Below are positions 8,324 through 16,987 of a stretch of 36,072 nucleotides of DNA, piece after piece (the first letter of the stretch is position 1; each line of letters starts with the position of its first letter). The position numbers and the translations under genes were made by a program. The DNA is from Betaproteobacteria bacterium (GTDB taxonomy: Bacteria > Pseudomonadota > Gammaproteobacteria > Burkholderiales > SG8-39), in contig CANKAJ010000041.1 of the NCBI GenBank assembly GCA_947479645.1, forward strand, positions 1 through 36,072, read 5' to 3'. Below the pieces are notes generated by a model, which did no database searches, had not been told where the DNA came from, and saw only the letters and a list, made by a program, of their open reading frames with translations.

Positions 8324-9028
8324 ATGCGAGCGTTTGCCTGGTTGTGGAAAGCCTTTTGTTACATCGTGGGTGTGGTTGTGCTGGTATTCATACTGGTGCA
8401 AGGGTGGTTTCTTGCCCATGTCTTTTATTGGAAATACCGACCCCCGGGTAGCACCAGTTTCATGGAAACGCGCCTGGAACAATTGCGCGAAAGAAACCCG
8501 CAGGCGCAGCTGAAATACATCTGGGTGGATTATCCCAAAGTATCCAGCCATCTCAAGCGCGCGATCATCGCGGCCGAAGACATGAAATTTGTCGATCACG
8601 AAGGATTCGACTGGGAGGGCATACAGCGCGCCATGGAGAAAAACCAGAAAAAGGGTAAGACGATCGCCGGTGGGTCCACCATTACGCAGCAACTGGCCAA
8701 AAATCTGTTTTTGTCAGGTGAACGCAGCTACCTGCGCAAAGGCGAGGAAGCCATTATTACGCTGATGCTGGAGGCGGTTTTGGACAAACGTCGAATTCTT
8801 GAGCTGTACCTGAATGTTGCGGAATGGGGTACGGGCGTGTTTGGCGCGGAGACTGCCGCGCGGCACTACTATGGCATCAATGCCGCTTCACTGGGTCCGG
8901 AGCAGGCGGCACGGCTGGCGGCCATGTTGCCGCGTCCCCAATACTATGACCGCAATCGCGGTTCGGAATATCTGGCGGCCTATGCCGAACGCATTCAGGG
9001 ACGCATGGGTGGTGCACAGTTGCCTTAG
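8324..9028 (+). CDS. mtgA: Monofunctional biosynthetic peptidoglycan transglycosylase
   Basis: MtgA polymerises lipid II into glycan strands at the inner membrane. It is a GT51 enzyme without a transpeptidase domain. One N-terminal membrane segment (about residues 11-32) is followed by the catalytic motif AAEDMKFVDHEGFDW with Glu85 as the expected catalytic base. The second GT51 motif GGSTITQQLAKNLFLS and the later LELYLNVAEWGTGVFGAE segment are also intact. Length of 234 residues is normal for the family. The ATG at 8324 is chosen because homologues begin near MRAFAWLWK; the upstream in-frame extension passes through the hairpin region. Only a weak Shine-Dalgarno is visible. Confidence 0.95.
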   Translation: MRAFAWLWKAFCYIVGVVVLVFILVQGWFLAHVFYWKYRPPGSTSFMETRLEQLRERNPQAQLKYIWVDYPKVSSHLKRAIIAAEDMKFVDHEGFDWEGIQRAMEKNQKKGKTIAGGSTITQQLAKNLFLSGERSYLRKGEEAIITLMLEAVLDKRRILELYLNVAEWGTGVFGAETAARHYYGINAASLGPEQAARLAAMLPRPQYYDRNRGSEYLAAYAERIQGRMGGAQLP

Positions 9029-9045
9029 TTGGGTAGATTACAGAA

Positions 9046-9070
9046 TTTTATTAAAATCATTTTAATAAAA
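9046..9070. repeat. 25-bp AT-only palindrome between convergent genes
   Basis: TTTTATTAAAAT and ATTTTAATAAAA are perfect 12-bp arms around a single C. The sequence sits 17 bp after the mtgA stop. In either orientation it provides A/T tracts flanking an AT stem. It may assist bidirectional termination or serve as a protein-binding site. Confidence 0.5.
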
Positions 9071-9093
9071 ATATCAAAATCTGTATTGCCAAT

Positions 9094-9108
9094 TAACAAT
9101 AATTGTTA
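9094..9108. repeat. 15-bp AT-rich palindrome
   Basis: TAACAAT and ATTGTTA are perfect 7-bp arms around one A. It lies 24 bp from the larger palindrome, in the same AT-rich spacer between mtgA and the HDOD gene. Its arms resemble those of the first aroE-mtgA hairpin (AATAACAA). Confidence 0.4.
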
Positions 9109-9227
9109 TCAAAATAATCTGAATTCTAAATGAATTAGGACGGACTTGCCTTTCAGGTTGAGTCCACTAGCAAAGTCAGTATGTGATTTCAGCGCGTCCA
9201 TTATTGAGTACGACGATGTTATTGCGT

Positions 9228-10073
9228 TCAAGTTGGCGTCAACCCCAGACTTTCCTCCAGGAATACTTCCAGTTCTGCCAAAGTGATTTCGCTGATCCCA
9301 AGATTTTCGGCCTCCGGGCTGGCGGCGGGCAGCAAGGCCGGGTCGGCGGTGCAGCCGATACCCATGCGCAAACACACCATGTCCATCAGTCGTACCACCA
9401 TGATCAGGTCATCCCTGGCATCAAGGGCTTGCAGGTGATGGTCGCGTGCGGCATTGCAATAAATTTCGGGCAGGTTCCAGCGTTGCATCAGCATATAACC
9501 GCATTCGCAATGCAGGCTGTTCAGAATGTCATTGATCAACGAGGCGGAAAATTGCCGGTTCGTACCCGCCTTCATTTCAATGTCTTCGAGCACCATCAAA
9601 ATGAGCAGGTTTCCGACGTCATGCAGAAGTCCTGCCAGAAATGCGGCCTGAGCCATGCCGGCGTGTCCGGTCCGCTCAGCGATCCAGCCGGCACCAATGG
9701 CAGAAGCGTAGGCGCGATTCCATGAATCAGCCATGTAGCTTTCAAGCGGCAGGTACTTGGTCTTGTAAAGACTTAACTGGCTTGCGGCAAGGGCAAGCCG
9801 GCAGACCTGTTGTGTTCCGAGGCGTAGCAGGGCCTGATCTACCGTCGCAATTTTGTTTAATCCTGCATAGCGGGAGGAGTTGGCGAGCCGCAGCACTTGC
9901 GCGACAAGTGCCGGATCCTTTGCGATCACGGCTTCAAGTTGCCGGGTTCCGACATCAGGGTCATTCATGAGTCGTTGCAATTCCAGCACGACCCGGTTGA
10001 AAACCGGCAATTGCAGACTGGCACTGTTGATGCGTGCCGAAATTTGACTGCGCAACGAGTCTTGTTCAGTCAT
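9228..10073 (-). CDS. HDOD-domain signalling protein
   Basis: A 281-residue single-domain HDOD protein. These HD-related-output-domain proteins act in bacterial signalling and usually lack proven phosphodiesterase activity. The N-terminus LPVFNRVVLELQRLMNDPDVG and the AVIAKDPALVAQVLRLANSS segment are family hallmarks. An HD-like pair is retained in GLLHDVGN (His151, Asp152), with later polar RDHHLQ. The ATG at 10073 has GGAG eight bases upstream. That Shine-Dalgarno lies inside the end of the ATPase gene, whose stop is only one base before this ATG, so translation is probably coupled. This supports a functional link to the PilB/GspE-like ATPase. Confidence 0.88.
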   Translation of the reverse strand: MTEQDSLRSQISARINSASLQLPVFNRVVLELQRLMNDPDVGTRQLEAVIAKDPALVAQVLRLANSSRYAGLNKIATVDQALLRLGTQQVCRLALAASQLSLYKTKYLPLESYMADSWNRAYASAIGAGWIAERTGHAGMAQAAFLAGLLHDVGNLLILMVLEDIEMKAGTNRQFSASLINDILNSLHCECGYMLMQRWNLPEIYCNAARDHHLQALDARDDLIMVVRLMDMVCLRMGIGCTADPALLPAASPEAENLGISEITLAELEVFLEESLGLTPT

Positions 10074-10074
10074 G

Positions 10075-12033
10075 TCATTCTCCAGCAAGACGCCTGATTT
10101 CCGCGAGCGGACGGGGTTTGTCCAGCCGCGGCAGGTGATACAGGACTTCGGCGAGTGTAGTGTGGCCCTGGGAGGCTTTTAGAATACCGTCCTCGAGCAG
10201 TGTGACCAGCCCTGACGTCTCCATGCTGACCCGGCGAATCTCGAATGAGGAGCGGCGCGTAAGAATGGCGTCCTTCACCGCTTCATTCAACACCAGAAGC
10301 TCAAATACGCCAAGGCGCCCGGAATAACCGGTGAAGTGGCATAGGCTGCAGCCAGTGCCGGATTGAAGAGGACAGTCTTCGAATTCTGTCATTGCATAAC
10401 CGAGCCGCTTGAGTTCATGCGCACTGGGACGGCAAGGCTGCGCGCAGTGCGCGCAGACCCGGCGCAACAGTCGCTGGGCGACTACCGACACGACCGTGGA
10501 CGAGATCATGAAGCTCTCGATGTTCATGCTCATCAAGCGCAGCAGACCGCCGATCGTGTCTTCAGTGTGAAAAGTGGTGAGTACCTTGTGACCGGTGAGC
10601 GCCGCCTGTATCGCAGATTCGGCCGACAGTTGATCGCGTATTTCGCCCAGCACAATGACATCCGGATCCTGGCGCACTATATGGCGAATAGTCTCGTCAA
10701 AAGTCAGATTCAACTGCGGGTTGATGGAGCATTGTGCAATGCCTTCCACCACATACTCCACCGGATCTTCGGCAGTAACAATGCAGGTGTGGTCATTGTT
10801 CAGATAATTGACTGCGCCGTACAAGGTCGTGGTCTTGCCTGAACCGGTAGGGCCCGTAATCAGGATGACGCCGCTGGGCAGGTCCAGTGCATCATCCATG
10901 AAGCGCTGCAGCATGCGCGGCGACAACCCGGCATCGCGGATGTCCAGCAGTTTTGCCCTCTGGGTCAACAGCCTCATCACGACTTTTTGGCCAAACAGGG
11001 TGACGAATACCGATACCCGAATGTCGGTGACACGACCGGTGTTAGGATCCGTAAAATGGATGCGCCCTTCCTGGTGGCGCCGTTTCTCGGCGATGTCGAT
11101 GCTGGCCATGATCTTGATGCGGCTGTTGAGGGTAGCCGCAAGCTTGAAATCGACGTCGCGCTGTGTCAGCAGGATTCCGTCACATCGGTATCGAATGCGA
11201 AGCCGGGAGCGCATGGGTTCAATGTGAATATCGCTGGCCCCGGCATTCAGGGCGTCGATAATCAACCCGTCCACCAGCGCAGTGACGGATGAATCTGGCG
11301 TCGGCACATTGCGCTGGGCGGGAAGGTCTTTGTGATCGAGGGAGGCTAGCAGATCCAGAATCTCGCGCTTGCAAGCAATGCCAACATCGATTTCCTCGCC
11401 AAAAACGGACTTGGCCGCTGCAAGAGAAGTCTGGTCCATAGGGTCCGCCATCGCCAGTAGCGTTCTGCCATTCTCGCGACGAATAGGCACCATCGCGTAC
11501 TGCGCGCACCAGCGCGGCTTGACCATTTGAAGCAATGTGCGGTCCAATGCTTCCGGCTCGGGATACACCCTTGTAAAGCCCAGTTGCATTGCCAGCACCT
11601 CGATGAACTTGTTCTCATCGATGAGGCGCTGCTCGATCAGGATGTCACCCAGCTTGCTTTTGATGGGGCTTGAGCGCTGAATCTCCAGGGCCGCACTGAG
11701 TTCACTTTCTTTCAGATGCCCCAGTTCCACCAACAGCGACCCCATGCGTACTGACAGGCGATACTTGGTAATCGCAGTGCGTATCTGCTCGTCGGTGATC
11801 ATGCCCAGTTCTTTGATTATGCTGAGCAGAGGACGACCCGGTGGCAGCTTGGCCCGGATCTTGAGTGCATAGTCGAGTTGCTTGCGCTTTAGCGAACCAC
11901 CCTTGATCAGAACTTCCGCGATATCTCGTCCACTATCCGATAAAACACCTTTATCTGGAACAGTGTCCGGAGAAGACGCCATTTGCATCGATTCCGGCCC
12001 GGGTTTCGAAGCGGATTCATCTGGGGTTTTCAT
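10075..12033 (-). CDS. PilB/GspE-like secretion ATPase with repeated MshEN-like N-terminal motifs
   Basis: A hexameric-type assembly ATPase of type IV pilus/type II secretion systems, 652 residues. Walker A GPTGSGKT is at 394-401, the Asp box AEDPVEY at 421-427, Walker B DPDVIVLGEIRD at 456-467 and the His box near 482-491. Two CxxC pairs (527-530 and 562-565) form the usual zinc site. The N-terminus has four related helical repeats, about residues 36-60, 67-90, 95-119 and 126-150. The third begins RMGSLLVELGHLKESEL, close to the MshEN cyclic-di-GMP-binding consensus (RLGxxL..G.h....L..AL..Q). No pilus, secretin or platform gene is next to it, so it is an orphan with only the HDOD gene downstream. 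Its system is unknown. Confidence 0.9.
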   Translation of the reverse strand: MKTPDESASKPGPESMQMASSPDTVPDKGVLSDSGRDIAEVLIKGGSLKRKQLDYALKIRAKLPPGRPLLSIIKELGMITDEQIRTAITKYRLSVRMGSLLVELGHLKESELSAALEIQRSSPIKSKLGDILIEQRLIDENKFIEVLAMQLGFTRVYPEPEALDRTLLQMVKPRWCAQYAMVPIRRENGRTLLAMADPMDQTSLAAAKSVFGEEIDVGIACKREILDLLASLDHKDLPAQRNVPTPDSSVTALVDGLIIDALNAGASDIHIEPMRSRLRIRYRCDGILLTQRDVDFKLAATLNSRIKIMASIDIAEKRRHQEGRIHFTDPNTGRVTDIRVSVFVTLFGQKVVMRLLTQRAKLLDIRDAGLSPRMLQRFMDDALDLPSGVILITGPTGSGKTTTLYGAVNYLNNDHTCIVTAEDPVEYVVEGIAQCSINPQLNLTFDETIRHIVRQDPDVIVLGEIRDQLSAESAIQAALTGHKVLTTFHTEDTIGGLLRLMSMNIESFMISSTVVSVVAQRLLRRVCAHCAQPCRPSAHELKRLGYAMTEFEDCPLQSGTGCSLCHFTGYSGRLGVFELLVLNEAVKDAILTRRSSFEIRRVSMETSGLVTLLEDGILKASQGHTTLAEVLYHLPRLDKPRPLAEIRRLAGE

Positions 12034-12353
12034 CTAATCGCTCTTCTTTTGGGCCGCCATTCTATTAATGGGTCGCCAGTGGTACCTGTGCACATACAAA
12101 TACCACAGCGGGAGCCGGAGCACGGGTGGGCAATGACGAGCCGGCGACCATAGCCGAAAACGCAGTTACCCACGGGAATCGATATCCTGCGTGGATCAAG
12201 TCGATCGTCAAACTGTAGTCCTGAATCGTTGGTCTACTCAAGCCCGGCGTGGGCGACAAGCGCTGTCTGTGTGATCACGAGACGATTGTATCCAATTATC
12301 AAGGTGATTCCATAGACGAATTCGACCCCAAGTTGGGGAGGCGAATCGAATGA
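12034..12353. other. 320-bp gene-free spacer with a hairpin after the MmgE/PrpD gene
   Basis: No convincing gene is visible here. On the minus strand the hairpin at 12320-12346 begins eight bases after the MmgE/PrpD stop. It has ATTCG/CGAAT outer arms and CCCCAA/TTGGGG inner arms with a small internal mismatch. No T-run follows, so it is at best a Rho-assisted or weak terminator. A TACAAT hexamer on the minus strand (plus 12284-12289) might be a -10 for the ATPase gene but lacks a good -35. Confidence 0.3.
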
Positions 12354-13721
12354 TTATCCGCGCAGGGCTGCAAGATCAACCGTGCCATCAAAAAATCGCG
12401 GCGATTCGCTAAGAAACCTGGAAATTCGTTTGATATTCCACCCGCCAAACTCGCAATTGAGCCGGAACTTGGCTTCAATTTCGGCTCGTGTGAGTGGCTC
12501 CTGCGCGCCGCCACGGATGTGAGGCTGGCGCTCTTCAACCACAGTGCCGTTCTTCAAGGTCATGCGTACGTGGCCGGTATAGGCCTTGGGATAGGGGTTG
12601 TTCGGATCGATAACGTAACGCACCTTGGAGGCGAGTCCGAGTATGCGTTCATCGCTGGCTGTTTTTTCGGTAAATGCCGCCAGGCCCGCCTCACCGGTGA
12701 CCAGGGCAACGGCAATATTGAAGGGTGTGCTGAACTTGGCAGCATATTCGTTGGCGGGACGGTGCTTGGATGCCAGCGGTTCCCACAAGCGGTGCACGTA
12801 GCCTTCTGCCGTTTCGCACAGCACGTCAGTGACCTCTTCGGCCTGGATGCCGCGCTTTGCCAGGCGTAAGGCGCAGTCGATGTAAGGCTGGTTCATCGTC
12901 CCGGTCGCATACGGCTTGAACGTAATTCCGTCCATGAACCATTTGTTGCCGAAATCGCCGGTCAGCACCTCGTAATCACCGGCGGCGCTGTGCGCAAACG
13001 CAAAGTACAGTCCGTGCGTGCCCTCGAATACGGTGCGCGGACCGAGAAAGCCCTGCTGCCCCAGGCGAGCCGCTTGGATGCCGATCTTTGCTGCCCAGCC
13101 AGCGTGGAGGCGCTTGGTCCATGCGCCTTCGGCCAGATATTCGATGATGCCACTGGCCATGCTGCCGGCAATGCCCAGCGCATCCACGGTCTGCTTGCGA
13201 TTGAGTCCCAGAGTCACGCTGACCGCCAGTGTCGATGCCATTGCGCCCAGAACGCCGGTGGGATGGAATCCAGCCTTGTGCACAGCCTTGGGTATGACCA
13301 TGGAAGACCGGCACAGCATTTCAATCCCGGCGACCATGCCGCGCAACGCGGCGTGTCCATCGCAATCAAAGCGCTCGGCGGCTGCCAGCACTGCCGGCAT
13401 GATGACCGCGCTGCTGTGCACCGGGCCGCCTTCAAAGGTGTCATCAAAATCCTCACCATGCGTTGCAGTGCCATTGATCATGGCAGCCGTTTCCGGTGAA
13501 TAGGTTTTTGCATGTCCGATGGCGGTGGCCGGGCCGCCGCTATCGACGCTGGCCAGCACGGCCTTGATGTAATCGGTGTTGCGGGCGGCAATACACAGGC
13601 CGACCATGTCGATCAGCAGTTCCTCGGTGCGTGCGCGTACTGACGCGGGAATATTGGTGACAGTCAGCGCCGCTGCCTGCTCAGCCAGAAGTTCTGCTAC
13701 TGATTTTGAGGATGTCGTCAT
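12354..13721 (-). CDS. MmgE/PrpD family protein (dehydratase/decarboxylase/epimerase fold)
   Basis: A 455-residue MmgE/PrpD protein. Characterised members include 2-methylcitrate dehydratase, cis-aconitate decarboxylase and iminodisuccinate epimerase, all acting on di- or tricarboxylates. The signature segment NGTATHGEDFDDTFEGGPVH, with its clustered acidic residues and His, is near residue 85. The following AVIMPAVLAAAE and the Lys-containing GAWTKRLHAGWAAK segment match the family core. It is the last gene of a tctB-tctA-bug operon and starts eight bases after the Bug stop. That placement implies it acts on the acid the transporter imports. There is no prpB/prpC nearby, so methylcitrate-cycle function is unlikely; the true substrate cannot be read from sequence. 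Confidence 0.88.
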   Translation of the reverse strand: MTTSSKSVAELLAEQAAALTVTNIPASVRARTEELLIDMVGLCIAARNTDYIKAVLASVDSGGPATAIGHAKTYSPETAAMINGTATHGEDFDDTFEGGPVHSSAVIMPAVLAAAERFDCDGHAALRGMVAGIEMLCRSSMVIPKAVHKAGFHPTGVLGAMASTLAVSVTLGLNRKQTVDALGIAGSMASGIIEYLAEGAWTKRLHAGWAAKIGIQAARLGQQGFLGPRTVFEGTHGLYFAFAHSAAGDYEVLTGDFGNKWFMDGITFKPYATGTMNQPYIDCALRLAKRGIQAEEVTDVLCETAEGYVHRLWEPLASKHRPANEYAAKFSTPFNIAVALVTGEAGLAAFTEKTASDERILGLASKVRYVIDPNNPYPKAYTGHVRMTLKNGTVVEERQPHIRGGAQEPLTRAEIEAKFRLNCEFGGWNIKRISRFLSESPRFFDGTVDLAALRG

Positions 13722-13729
13722 TTTTGAAT

Positions 13730-14704
13730 TCAGCGCACAAGCTTTGCGCCGGCTTCCTTGAGGATGCCGCGCATCTGATTGGTATACTCATCGAAGAACT
13801 TCGACAGTTCGACGCTCTTTTGAAATCCGTCCTCGAACTGGTTTTCGTCAAGATATTTTTTCCACGCGGCGCTGCGCGAAACGCGCAGGAACAGATCTTC
13901 GTAATACGCCACCACCTCCGGCGTCAGTCCGGGCGGTGCCAGTACGCCCCGCACTTGCGCGACGTTGGGTACGTTGAATCCTGCCTCCTTCAACGTGGGA
14001 ACATTGGGAAATCCGGGCAGGCGCTTTTCCGAGACCTGCGCCAGCACACGCATGCTGCCTGAGCGGATGTGTTCCCCGGCTTCCTGCGGTTCAAGCACCA
14101 TCATGGTGACGTGACCGCCAAGCAAAGCGGCAATGCGCTCACCGCCGCCAGGGAATGAAATGTAGGCCCAGTTCGCACCGGTGCTCTTCATCAACAGTTG
14201 GCGAACGACGTTATCGCGGGCGGTGATCGATCCACCGGACTGCTTCAACTGGCCTGGTGCCTTTTTGGCTCCATCGATGAAATCGGCCAGCGTCTTGTAC
14301 GGTGCATCGGACTTGACGACGATTACGGCGGGCTCAATGACCAGACGGGCAATGGCGGTCATGTCCTTGACCGTGTTCCTGGCCTCTGCCTGCAGGAGGG
14401 GGTTGCTCATCCAGTTGCCGGTGAAAATCGCAATGGCGTGCACATCGCCTTTTTTCTCGACCACATAACTCATTGCCGTCACGCCGTTGCCGCCGGGCTT
14501 GTTGTTGACCTGCATGCGCACCGGTGCGAGCTTTTCCCGATCGACCAATTGCGAGATGAACCGGGCCAGCACATCGGCGCCGCCACCCGGTCCGGTATGC
14601 ACGATGAATTCGATCGGCCGCGATGGTTTGAACTCGGCTGCGGCGACTGGCCCGACTGTAAGGACCAGTGCTGCAGCAAAAGCGATCTCCCTGAATATCT
14701 TCAT
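13730..14704 (-). CDS. Bug-family (TctC-like) periplasmic solute-binding receptor
   Basis: The extracytoplasmic receptor of a tripartite tricarboxylate transporter, 324 residues. A Sec signal peptide (FREIAFAAALVLTVGPVAAA, cleavage before EFKPSRP) precedes the mature protein. The Bug-family hallmarks IEFIVHTGPGGGADVLAR and VNNKPGGNG form the ligand-carboxylate loops, and the C-terminus carries LPGFPNVPTLKEAG. Start ATG at 14704 is preceded by GAGGAGA. A longer open frame upstream would destroy the signal peptide. The gene lies 19 bp after tctA. Bug receptors bind varied carboxylates, amino acids or nicotinate-like acids, so the ligand stays open. Confidence 0.93.
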   Translation of the reverse strand: MKIFREIAFAAALVLTVGPVAAAEFKPSRPIEFIVHTGPGGGADVLARFISQLVDREKLAPVRMQVNNKPGGNGVTAMSYVVEKKGDVHAIAIFTGNWMSNPLLQAEARNTVKDMTAIARLVIEPAVIVVKSDAPYKTLADFIDGAKKAPGQLKQSGGSITARDNVVRQLLMKSTGANWAYISFPGGGERIAALLGGHVTMMVLEPQEAGEHIRSGSMRVLAQVSEKRLPGFPNVPTLKEAGFNVPNVAQVRGVLAPPGLTPEVVAYYEDLFLRVSRSAAWKKYLDENQFEDGFQKSVELSKFFDEYTNQMRGILKEAGAKLVR

Positions 14705-14723
14705 GGGTGTTCTCCTCGTAAAG

Positions 14724-16235
14724 TTAACCATTTTCCTTGATCGCAGTAACCCGCCAGGCATTGGCTCTGCGCAGCAGCGGCAAAAACAGGATCGCAACCG
14801 TCAGCGCCAGCATGGTCGCCGAAATCGGCCGCGACCACAAAATGGAAAGGTCACCCTGCGACATCATCAAGGACTGCCGTAATGCACGCTCCATATTGTC
14901 CCCCAGCACCAGCCCCAGTATCAGCGGTGCGGAAGGATAGTCGAGTTTGCGCATGGCATAACCGAGCAAGCCAAAAGCGGCCAGCATCCAGGTGTCGAAC
15001 AGGCTCCCCGACACACTGTACACGCCGATGATGGAAATGCCGAAAATCAGCGGGTATAGCGCATATACCGGCAGCTTCAGTATCTGTGCAAACAGCGGTA
15101 CCAGCGGCAGGTTGAGCACCAGCAGCATGACATTGCCCACGTACATGCTGGCCACCAGTCCCCAGAACAGCGTTGGATTGTCCTGGATCATCAACGGGCC
15201 GGGTTTTAGTCCCCAAAGTATCAGTGCTGCCAGCAGGATCGCGGTTGTCCCGGAGCCGGGGATACCGAGCGTCAACAAGGGCACGAGCGCGCCCCCGGTC
15301 TCGGAGTTATTGGCGCCTTCGGGTGCGGCCACGCCTTCGGGCACACCAGTGCCGAATTTCTCAGGATGTTTCGATACGGCCTTTTCCAGTCCGTACGAAA
15401 TGAAAGACGCAATGGTCGACCCGGCGCCTGGCAGTACGCCGATCAGGAATCCAACCACTGAACCATTGACGAATGCAAAGCGGCAGGCCTTGAGTTCCTC
15501 ACGGGTTGGCAGCAGATTGCGCAAGCCCTTGGGCATGGGCAGCATTTGCGGTTCTTCACGCTTTTCCATGTTGCCCAGCACTTCACCCAGCGCAAAGATC
15601 CCAATCGCAACGATGACAAAATCGACGCCATCCAGCATCTCGCTATTGCCGAACGTGAAACGCGATACCGCAGTGAAAAGGTCCGTGCCCATGCTCGCTA
15701 TCCACAGACCGACCAGCATGGCCAGCAAAGCCTTGACCAGCGATTCACCGGCCAGCAGCACCACCATCGCCAGGCCCAGCGCCATCAGCGCGAAATATTC
15801 CGGCGAACTGAATGCCAGACCGAATTTGGCCAGTGGCGGCGCGATCAGCATCAGCGCCACCACGCCGACGGTGCCTGCGATGAAGGACGCAATTGCGGCA
15901 ATGCCCAGCGCCGCCCCCGCGCGTCCCTTGCGCGCCATCTGGTAACCATCCAGGCAGGTCACCACGGAAGAGGACTCACCAGGCACGTTGAGCAGTATCG
16001 AGGTGGTCGATCCGCCATACTTGGCACCGTAGTAAATACCGGCCAGCATGATCATGGCACTGGTCGGATTCATCTGAAAGGTCAGCGGCAGCAGCATGGC
16101 GATGGTGGCCGGTGGCCCCAGTCCGGGCATGATGCCGACAACAGTTCCAAGGAAGCACCCGGCAAAGCACCACATCAGATTGGTCGGCGTTAAAGCCACC
16201 GCAAAGCCCTGCATCAAGCCGTTGAGAATATCCAT
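14724..16235 (-). CDS. TTT transporter large membrane subunit (TctA family)
   Basis: The 503-residue transport subunit of a tripartite tricarboxylate transporter, with about a dozen hydrophobic segments. Family signatures are visible near the N-terminus (GTVVGIMPGLGPPATIAMLLPLT) and in YYGAKYGGSTTSILLNVPGE. The second half repeats the motif as GVLPGAGSTIASFISYGLEK and LLTLGIPGSGTTAILLAAL, the pseudo-twofold repeat typical of TctA. It starts one base after the tctB stop, so it is translationally coupled. It should import the carboxylate bound by the Bug receptor at the expense of an ion gradient. Confidence 0.95.
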   Translation of the reverse strand: MDILNGLMQGFAVALTPTNLMWCFAGCFLGTVVGIMPGLGPPATIAMLLPLTFQMNPTSAMIMLAGIYYGAKYGGSTTSILLNVPGESSSVVTCLDGYQMARKGRAGAALGIAAIASFIAGTVGVVALMLIAPPLAKFGLAFSSPEYFALMALGLAMVVLLAGESLVKALLAMLVGLWIASMGTDLFTAVSRFTFGNSEMLDGVDFVIVAIGIFALGEVLGNMEKREEPQMLPMPKGLRNLLPTREELKACRFAFVNGSVVGFLIGVLPGAGSTIASFISYGLEKAVSKHPEKFGTGVPEGVAAPEGANNSETGGALVPLLTLGIPGSGTTAILLAALILWGLKPGPLMIQDNPTLFWGLVASMYVGNVMLLVLNLPLVPLFAQILKLPVYALYPLIFGISIIGVYSVSGSLFDTWMLAAFGLLGYAMRKLDYPSAPLILGLVLGDNMERALRQSLMMSQGDLSILWSRPISATMLALTVAILFLPLLRRANAWRVTAIKENG

Positions 16236-16236
16236 G

Positions 16237-16707
16237 TCAGAAGCCCAGCACGCCGACTGGCAGGTTCACGTTCAGGGCTTGCGCAAACACCAGGTGGAAG
16301 CCCAGCGAGCCAATGCAGCCAACCAGCAAGGCCGTCTTTATGGGGCGACGGTATATGAAGGCGACGACAAAGATCGCGAGCAGGGCAAAGCTCACGGCAA
16401 ATCCCAGTAACTTGAGCAAGCCGATACAGCCGGCAAGCGCCACCCATGCCATCAGCGCATTGCCGACTTCGCGCCAGTTGATGCCCGTGTCCTCGCCGGC
16501 CGGTGCAGGCCGGGCCAGTGTCGACGCCACCAGTACGATGGAAAGTATGACCATGGCGATGCCATACCATAGGGGAAAAAAACCGGGACCAGGCCCATCC
16601 GGAGTGGCGTAATCCCACCCGCGCGCTTCCAAAATAATATAGACGCCGAGGCCGGTCAGAGTTGCACCTGAAAGAAAATCCCCGCGTGCGAACGGTGACC
16701 TATTCAT
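16237..16707 (-). CDS. TTT transporter small membrane subunit (TctB family)
   Basis: A 156-residue small subunit with four hydrophobic segments. It contains the family-like GLGVYIILEARGWDY and GPGPGFFPLWYGIAMVILS segments. The ATG at 16707 has CAGGAG upstream; in-frame sequence further upstream (to about 16833) lacks coding character for this family. First gene of the tctB-tctA-bug-mmgE operon, whose order places the receptor third rather than first. Confidence 0.9.
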   Translation of the reverse strand: MNRSPFARGDFLSGATLTGLGVYIILEARGWDYATPDGPGPGFFPLWYGIAMVILSIVLVASTLARPAPAGEDTGINWREVGNALMAWVALAGCIGLLKLLGFAVSFALLAIFVVAFIYRRPIKTALLVGCIGSLGFHLVFAQALNVNLPVGVLGF

Positions 16708-16987
16708 CGTCACTCCTGTCCGTGCCGTGCCTCGAATATCCCAATCCAGCTTCAAGATGTGTCCTGCCATCCATGCCTGTCTCCCAAAGATCGAGCCACT
16801 GCCGCCGGCAGCATCAACGTTGTTGTCGATCACGTCAAGCGGGAAACCATTCCTGTCGCTGTCATTTCAGTTTGTCGACATCATTGGCCCGGCCGGCGCG
16901 TGCTTCTACTGACGTTTCCCAAGCCAGTGGTTGGAGACCGGCGCTGGGGTACGCTAGACGGCGAGCCGAACTCAACTGGGAGAAAAC
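16708..16987. promoter_or_regulatory. Divergent regulatory region between the TTT operon and the SDR gene
   Basis: The 280 bp between divergent starts must carry promoters for both units. I see no convincing -35/-10 pair, no palindromic operator and no small gene. No regulator gene is adjacent to either side. Confidence 0.35.

Noticed and set aside
12065..12259. Short minus-strand open frame between MmgE/PrpD and the ATPase
   Set aside because: No ribosome-binding site, no recognisable domain, and atypical composition.
14992..15945. Open frame of over 300 codons antisense to tctA
   Set aside because: Mirror of a well-supported transporter gene; translation is Ser/Pro/Ala-rich with no domain.
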